A stretch of 64,000 nucleotides of DNA, taken from NCBI GenBank assembly GCA_000198515.1, contig FP929140.1, forward strand, positions 4,004,527-4,068,526. Reading direction: 5' to 3'. The notes below the pieces were generated by a model. It was not told the origin of the DNA, made no database searches, and worked only from the letters and a program-made list of their open reading frames with translations. Source of the stretch: a gamma proteobacterium HdN1 (GTDB lineage: Bacteria > Pseudomonadota > Gammaproteobacteria > Pseudomonadales > Ketobacteraceae). Both the position numbers and the translations under genes were made by a program. This document shows, in pieces, positions 60,359 to 64,000 of the stretch (position 1 is the first letter of the stretch; every line of letters begins with the position of its first letter).

Positions 60359-62856
60359 AACGGCTGTTCGCCCGTATGTCGCTTACCCAAAAAGTCTTTG
60401 CGATCAGTCTGGTCGTGAGCCTTGCGGTAACCGCTGTGGCCGTGACAGTCATGATTGGGACTGAACGCAGTTTGATGCGCGAGCGTATCGTAAGTGAACT
60501 GGTTGCGCAGTCGGAAATCGTTGCATTTAACTCTGCTGCGTCACTGGTTTTTGATGATGGTGCTTCTGCTACAGATATTTTGTCTGCATTGCGTGCGGTA
60601 AGTTCTGTGAAAGAGGCCATTCTCTTTAATCAAAAGAATGACGTATTCGCGCGCTATAACGGCAAGAGCACAGGGCGTTCAAAGGGTAGCTATACCGAAA
60701 TAAGTAGTGGGCTCGTTAAGTGGCCCGAGGGGTTGGGGCGCGGCGTAGTGTTTTCGGATGATGGAATTTATATCTATGCGCCCGTGAGCATTGGTGATGT
60801 GCGTGTTGGTTCCCTTTATATACGGTCCTCATTGGATCGTTTGGAGAGCTATAGTAGCCAAGCACTTGCCGTAGGATTGGCGGCGTTGCTGCTAGCGATC
60901 GTGGTTGCGCTGGCTTTGTTGGCACCGATGGTGAGCGTTGTTTCAGAGCCGGTTGCAAGTTTACTACACACGGTAAACGCAGTGCGTCGAAATAAGGACT
61001 ATCAGCTGCGCGCGGTGAGAATGGCAAATGATGAATTTGGTGAGCTCGCGGATGCGTTTAACGCCATGCTGGAAGAAATTGATCATCGTGACCATGAGCT
61101 ATTTCGCCAGCAGATGCAGTTGGAAGGCGAAGTAATGGACCGTACGCAAGCACTCAAGAAAACGAATCGCCATCTGGAAGAGACGGTTCGTGCGCTTCAG
61201 CAAGCAAATCGCGCGATCCGAGTCTCCGAAGAAAATAAGCGGGTAGCGGAAGCGAGTGCGGAAGACAAAGCGCAGTTCCTTGCCAATATGAGCCATGAGC
61301 TCAGGACGCCGATGCATGGTGTGCTGGGAATGCTGTCACTTTTGCTTGAAACTCAACTCAGTAGTGATCAGCAGCATTATGTAGAAGTGGCTCATGAATC
61401 GGGCAATATTTTGCTAGAACTCCTAAATAACGTGCTAGATCTTTCGAAAATTGAGCACAACAAATTAGCGCTGGAACGTGTTGAATTTGATTTGCGCCAA
61501 GCCATTGAAGAAGTTGTGGTGATTCTCGGTGAATCCGCCAATTCGAAGCTGCTTGAATTGGTTGTTTGGCAAAATGCGTCGGTGCCATCCCGTGTGGTGG
61601 GTGATCCCATACGGTTAAAACAGATTGTTTTTAATTTGCTAGGGAATGCGATTAAGTTTACTACGCAAGGGCACGTTGAAATTTCTTACGCCGTTATTTC
61701 CGAAAATACAAGGCGTGGCGTTGTCGATTCCGCAGAAGCAGATTTTCAGGCTCAAGAACAGGATGTCAGCGAATCAGTAGGTGACGAGTTGTGGATTCGT
61801 TTTGATGTGAGCGATACGGGAGTCGGCTTGTCGGAAGATGTGCAAGAGAAAATTTTTGAGGCGTTCACGCAGGCGGATTCTACCACCACACGAGTATATG
61901 GTGGATCGGGTTTAGGCTTGGCGTTATGCAAGCAGATCGTAAAGTTGATGGGCGGGGCGATCGGTGTCGAGAGTGAGTTAGGTAAAGGTTCAAAATTCTG
62001 GTTTGAGATCCCTTTTGGGAAGACGCCACAAACCCTTCCTGCATTGCGCGAGATCGCGTTAAATTCCAATAAGGTGATGGTGCTGGATGGCAAGAAGGTG
62101 AGCGCAGAAGCGATGCGCCACTATCTTGCAGAGCTTGAGGTGGACTGTGTTCTTGCTGCAAATGAGTTTGATGTGCTGACCTTGCTTGAAAGCGGGGGCG
62201 CCCTTTATTTTCGCCTGTTAATCAGTTTGGATACGAAACAGGACACGATCTATCATCTGCTAAAAGCGCCGACGGTGCGGCGCGAGCTGGATGATGCAAA
62301 TATTGTGTTCTACGGTTCGATTCAGCAGCGAAATGATTTTCGCTTATTAAAAGAGTACGCAGGTTTTGATGTGCTGACCAAGCCGATTCGCCTCTCTCAA
62401 TTACGCAGAGCGTTCGGCTTTATTGGCAATGTACATGTGGCAGGTGCGCTCCCAGTGGTTCATGGAGCCAGTAGCCTTCGCATTTTGGTAGTAGAAGATC
62501 ATCCAATTAATCGACAAGTGGCTGTTGGCCTGCTTAAAAAGCTTGGCTTTGTTCCCGAAGTTGCGGAAAACGGCGAAATTGCCCTTAAAATGATGCAGAA
62601 TCAAGCATACGACCTGATTTTGATGGATTTGCAGATGCCCGTTATGGACGGCTATTCCACCACGCGCACGGTTCGGCAATGGGAAAGAGAGGGGCGCAGG
62701 CGCACACCCATTATCGCAATGACAGCACATGCGCTTTCTGGGGATCGTGAGCGCTGCGCGGAGGCAGGGATGGATGATTATTTGGCGAAGCCAGTGAAAG
62801 CAGAGTTATTGATGGCCGTTCTTGGGAAATGGCTGCCTAAGCCTTTGGATGTATGA
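60355..62856 (+). CDS. Hybrid sensor histidine kinase (CHASE8-HAMP-HisKA-HATPase-REC-REC)
   Basis: 833 residues. TM1 about 13-35; periplasmic CHASE8-like domain about 36-165 (AAFNS-type IVAFNSAASLVFDD); TM2 about 171-193; HAMP to about 247; coiled coil to about 305; HisKA with His314 (NMSHELRTPMHG); HATPase with N-box NLLGNAIKFT, DTGVG and GSGLGLAL; a first receiver-like domain (about 572-690) without a phosphorylatable Asp; a second REC (about 708-830) with Asp758 (LILMDLQMPVMDG). No Hpt domain, so a separate phosphotransferase is needed. ATGA overlaps on both sides link yfiR, kinase and DUF1285. Confidence 0.93.
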   Translation: MKRLFARMSLTQKVFAISLVVSLAVTAVAVTVMIGTERSLMRERIVSELVAQSEIVAFNSAASLVFDDGASATDILSALRAVSSVKEAILFNQKNDVFARYNGKSTGRSKGSYTEISSGLVKWPEGLGRGVVFSDDGIYIYAPVSIGDVRVGSLYIRSSLDRLESYSSQALAVGLAALLLAIVVALALLAPMVSVVSEPVASLLHTVNAVRRNKDYQLRAVRMANDEFGELADAFNAMLEEIDHRDHELFRQQMQLEGEVMDRTQALKKTNRHLEETVRALQQANRAIRVSEENKRVAEASAEDKAQFLANMSHELRTPMHGVLGMLSLLLETQLSSDQQHYVEVAHESGNILLELLNNVLDLSKIEHNKLALERVEFDLRQAIEEVVVILGESANSKLLELVVWQNASVPSRVVGDPIRLKQIVFNLLGNAIKFTTQGHVEISYAVISENTRRGVVDSAEADFQAQEQDVSESVGDELWIRFDVSDTGVGLSEDVQEKIFEAFTQADSTTTRVYGGSGLGLALCKQIVKLMGGAIGVESELGKGSKFWFEIPFGKTPQTLPALREIALNSNKVMVLDGKKVSAEAMRHYLAELEVDCVLAANEFDVLTLLESGGALYFRLLISLDTKQDTIYHLLKAPTVRRELDDANIVFYGSIQQRNDFRLLKEYAGFDVLTKPIRLSQLRRAFGFIGNVHVAGALPVVHGASSLRILVVEDHPINRQVAVGLLKKLGFVPEVAENGEIALKMMQNQAYDLILMDLQMPVMDGYSTTRTVRQWEREGRRRTPIIAMTAHALSGDRERCAEAGMDDYLAKPVKAELLMAVLGKWLPKPLDV

Positions 62857-63464
62857 CGATGAATGATGCCACGTTTTTTGGAAGCTTGACCGAGATTGAA
62901 CCCTTGCTGCAGAAACAGAGGATGCCACCCGTAGAACGCTGGAAGCCGTCTCGATGTGTGGATGTGGATATTCGTATTGCTGCCGACGGTGCTTGGTATC
63001 ACGAAGGCGCTGTCATCAAACGTGCGCAGTTAGTACGGCTTTTTGCTTCGATATTATTGCGCGAAGGAGATGAGTTTTTTTTAGTGACGCCGGAGGAGAA
63101 GGCAAGGATTCAGGTGGATGATGCGCCGCTATTGATACATCAGGTGGAGTTTTTGTCAGCGGGTGAGGGCAGTGATGTCTGGTTGAGTACTTCAACGGGC
63201 GATTATTTTCGTTTGGATGCCGAGCATCCATTGCGTGTGGTTCAGGGGGATTCGGGAGAGCCTAGACCTTATGTAAGGGTTCGCCGTAACCTTGAAGGAC
63301 TTGTGCATCGAAATGTGTTTTATGCGCTCGTAGAGCACGCGCTTGCTTCTGCGGAGGATGAGGTTGCCGTTGAACAAGGAGTGCGAAGCGGGAGCGGCGA
63401 GGAGGGCGGGTCGGAGTTGGTGATATGGAGTGCTGGGGAGCGGTTTAGGTTAGGGAGTTTTTAA
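62853..63464 (+). CDS. DUF1285 domain protein
   Basis: 203 residues. RIAADGAWYHEGAVIKRAQLVRLFASILLREGDEFFLVTPEEK is the DUF1285 signature, followed by VEFLSAGEG and LDAEHPLRV. The function of DUF1285 is unknown to me; it is a soluble two-subdomain fold. ATG overlaps the kinase stop by 4 bases; an internal ATG six bases later is an alternative. The tail is Gly/Glu-rich. Confidence 0.9.
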   Translation: MTMNDATFFGSLTEIEPLLQKQRMPPVERWKPSRCVDVDIRIAADGAWYHEGAVIKRAQLVRLFASILLREGDEFFLVTPEEKARIQVDDAPLLIHQVEFLSAGEGSDVWLSTSTGDYFRLDAEHPLRVVQGDSGEPRPYVRVRRNLEGLVHRNVFYALVEHALASAEDEVAVEQGVRSGSGEEGGSELVIWSAGERFRLGSF

Positions 63465-63480
63465 CCAGATACGCTGGCCC

Positions 63481-63513
63481 GCCTGCAGCACGGCAAAAGG
63501 TCGCACTGCAGGC
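63481..63513. other. Inverted repeat between convergent genes
   Basis: GCCTGCAG (63481-63488) and CTGCAGGC (63506-63513), 17-base loop, no T-run on either strand. It may serve as a weak, possibly Rho-assisted, stop between DUF1285 and the ETF-QO gene. Confidence 0.45.
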
Positions 63514-63525
63514 AGGTCGTTTGTG

Positions 63526-64000
63526 CTACATGTTCGGATAGTTAGGGCCGCCGCCACCCTCGGGTGCTACCCAAGTGATGTTTTGCGACGGATCTTTAAT
63601 ATCGCAGGTTTTGCAGTGTACGCAGTTTTGCGCGTTAATCTGAAAGCGCTTGCTGCCGTCGTCATTGGTGACCACTTCATAAACCCCAGCAGGGCAGTAG
63701 CGCTGCGCAGGCTCATCCCATTTTGCTAAGTTCACCTTGATCGGAATGTCTTTGTCCGTCAGGCGCAAATGGCAGGGCTGATCTTCCTCGTGGTTGGTAT
63801 TGGATAGAAACACCGAGGAGAGGCGATCGAAGGTGATCTTGCCGTCTGGTTTCGGGTAGCTGATCTTGGGAGCCTGATCGGCAGGGGTCAGCGTAGCGTA
63901 ATCGGGGCGTGTGTCGCGGAAATTGAAGGGGAGACGCCCTCCAAAAATATTCTGCTCAACCCAGACGTAGCCTGCGCCGATGAACGTGCCAAAGGTGTGC
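63526..64000 (-). CDS. Electron-transfer flavoprotein:ubiquinone oxidoreductase, C-terminal part
   Basis: Partial; continues beyond the right edge. The reading frame is open from 63999 down to the stop and begins HTFGTFIGAGYVWVEQNIFGG. It includes DRLSSVFLSNTNHEEDQP, the first cluster Cys in YCPAGVYEV, and C-x2-C-x2-C in NCVHCKTCDIKDPSQNITW, the [4Fe-4S] site of ETF-QO, and ends GGGGPNYPNM. The enzyme passes electrons from ETF (fatty-acid and amino-acid oxidation) to ubiquinone at the inner membrane. Confidence 0.95.
   Translation of the reverse strand, partial: HTFGTFIGAGYVWVEQNIFGGRLPFNFRDTRPDYATLTPADQAPKISYPKPDGKITFDRLSSVFLSNTNHEEDQPCHLRLTDKDIPIKVNLAKWDEPAQRYCPAGVYEVVTNDDGSKRFQINAQNCVHCKTCDIKDPSQNITWVAPEGGGGPNYPNM

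Overview
The window comes from a gammaproteobacterium of the Pseudomonadales sensu lato. The evidence is gene content and order: pal-cpoB-queE-queC-tRNA-Lys, nadA-bepA-tusA-perM-bcp-gcvR-dapA-bamC-purC, and a long block pilZ-like/lolCD/comEC/exbBD/lpxK/kdsB/murB/rne/rluC/sppA/maf/yceD/rpmF/plsX/fabDG/acpP/fabF/pabC/mltG/tmk/holB/pilZ follow, from memory, the order in Pseudomonas, including a fab cluster without fabH. The genus cannot be named from sequence alone. Nearly everything is chromosomal housekeeping; no insertion sequence, prophage or CRISPR array is visible.

Layout. 1-3.3 kb: end of the Tol-Pal operon, queuosine genes, tRNA-Lys. 3.3-3.9 kb: a short, probably truncated HTH gene behind the tRNA. 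3.9-12.4 kb: NAD, outer-membrane quality control, sulfur carrier, peroxiredoxin, lysine and purine genes. 12.5-24.3 kb is the accessory part: a lipid-associated reductase homologue, a dead M48-like membrane protein with a coupled 38-codon ORF, regulators, gap, an orphan NqrB-like protein, a degenerate HD-GYP protein and an agmatine-to-putrescine pathway. 24.3-54.3 kb: the conserved envelope, fatty-acid and replication block. 54.3-64 kb: a candidate small RNA, an MBL-fold hydrolase, EF-G2, a YiiX-like hydrolase, a TetR regulator, a three-gene operon joining YfiR to a CHASE8-type hybrid kinase and DUF1285, and the C-terminus of ETF-QO.

Functional logic. lolCD, lpxK, kdsB, bamC, bepA, pal/cpoB, murB and mltG together serve envelope building. 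plsX-fabD-fabG-acpP-fabF make fatty acids, with pabC, mltG, tmk, holB and pilZ downstream. yfiR and the kinase look like an envelope-sensing module whose output is a phosphorelay instead of c-di-GMP synthesis.

The strongest unexplained signal is structural: about 30 unrelated short tandem duplications (9-25 bp units, 2-7 copies), concentrated on gene ends and often containing or touching the stop or start codon (purC, rne, rmuC, holB, yfiR and others).
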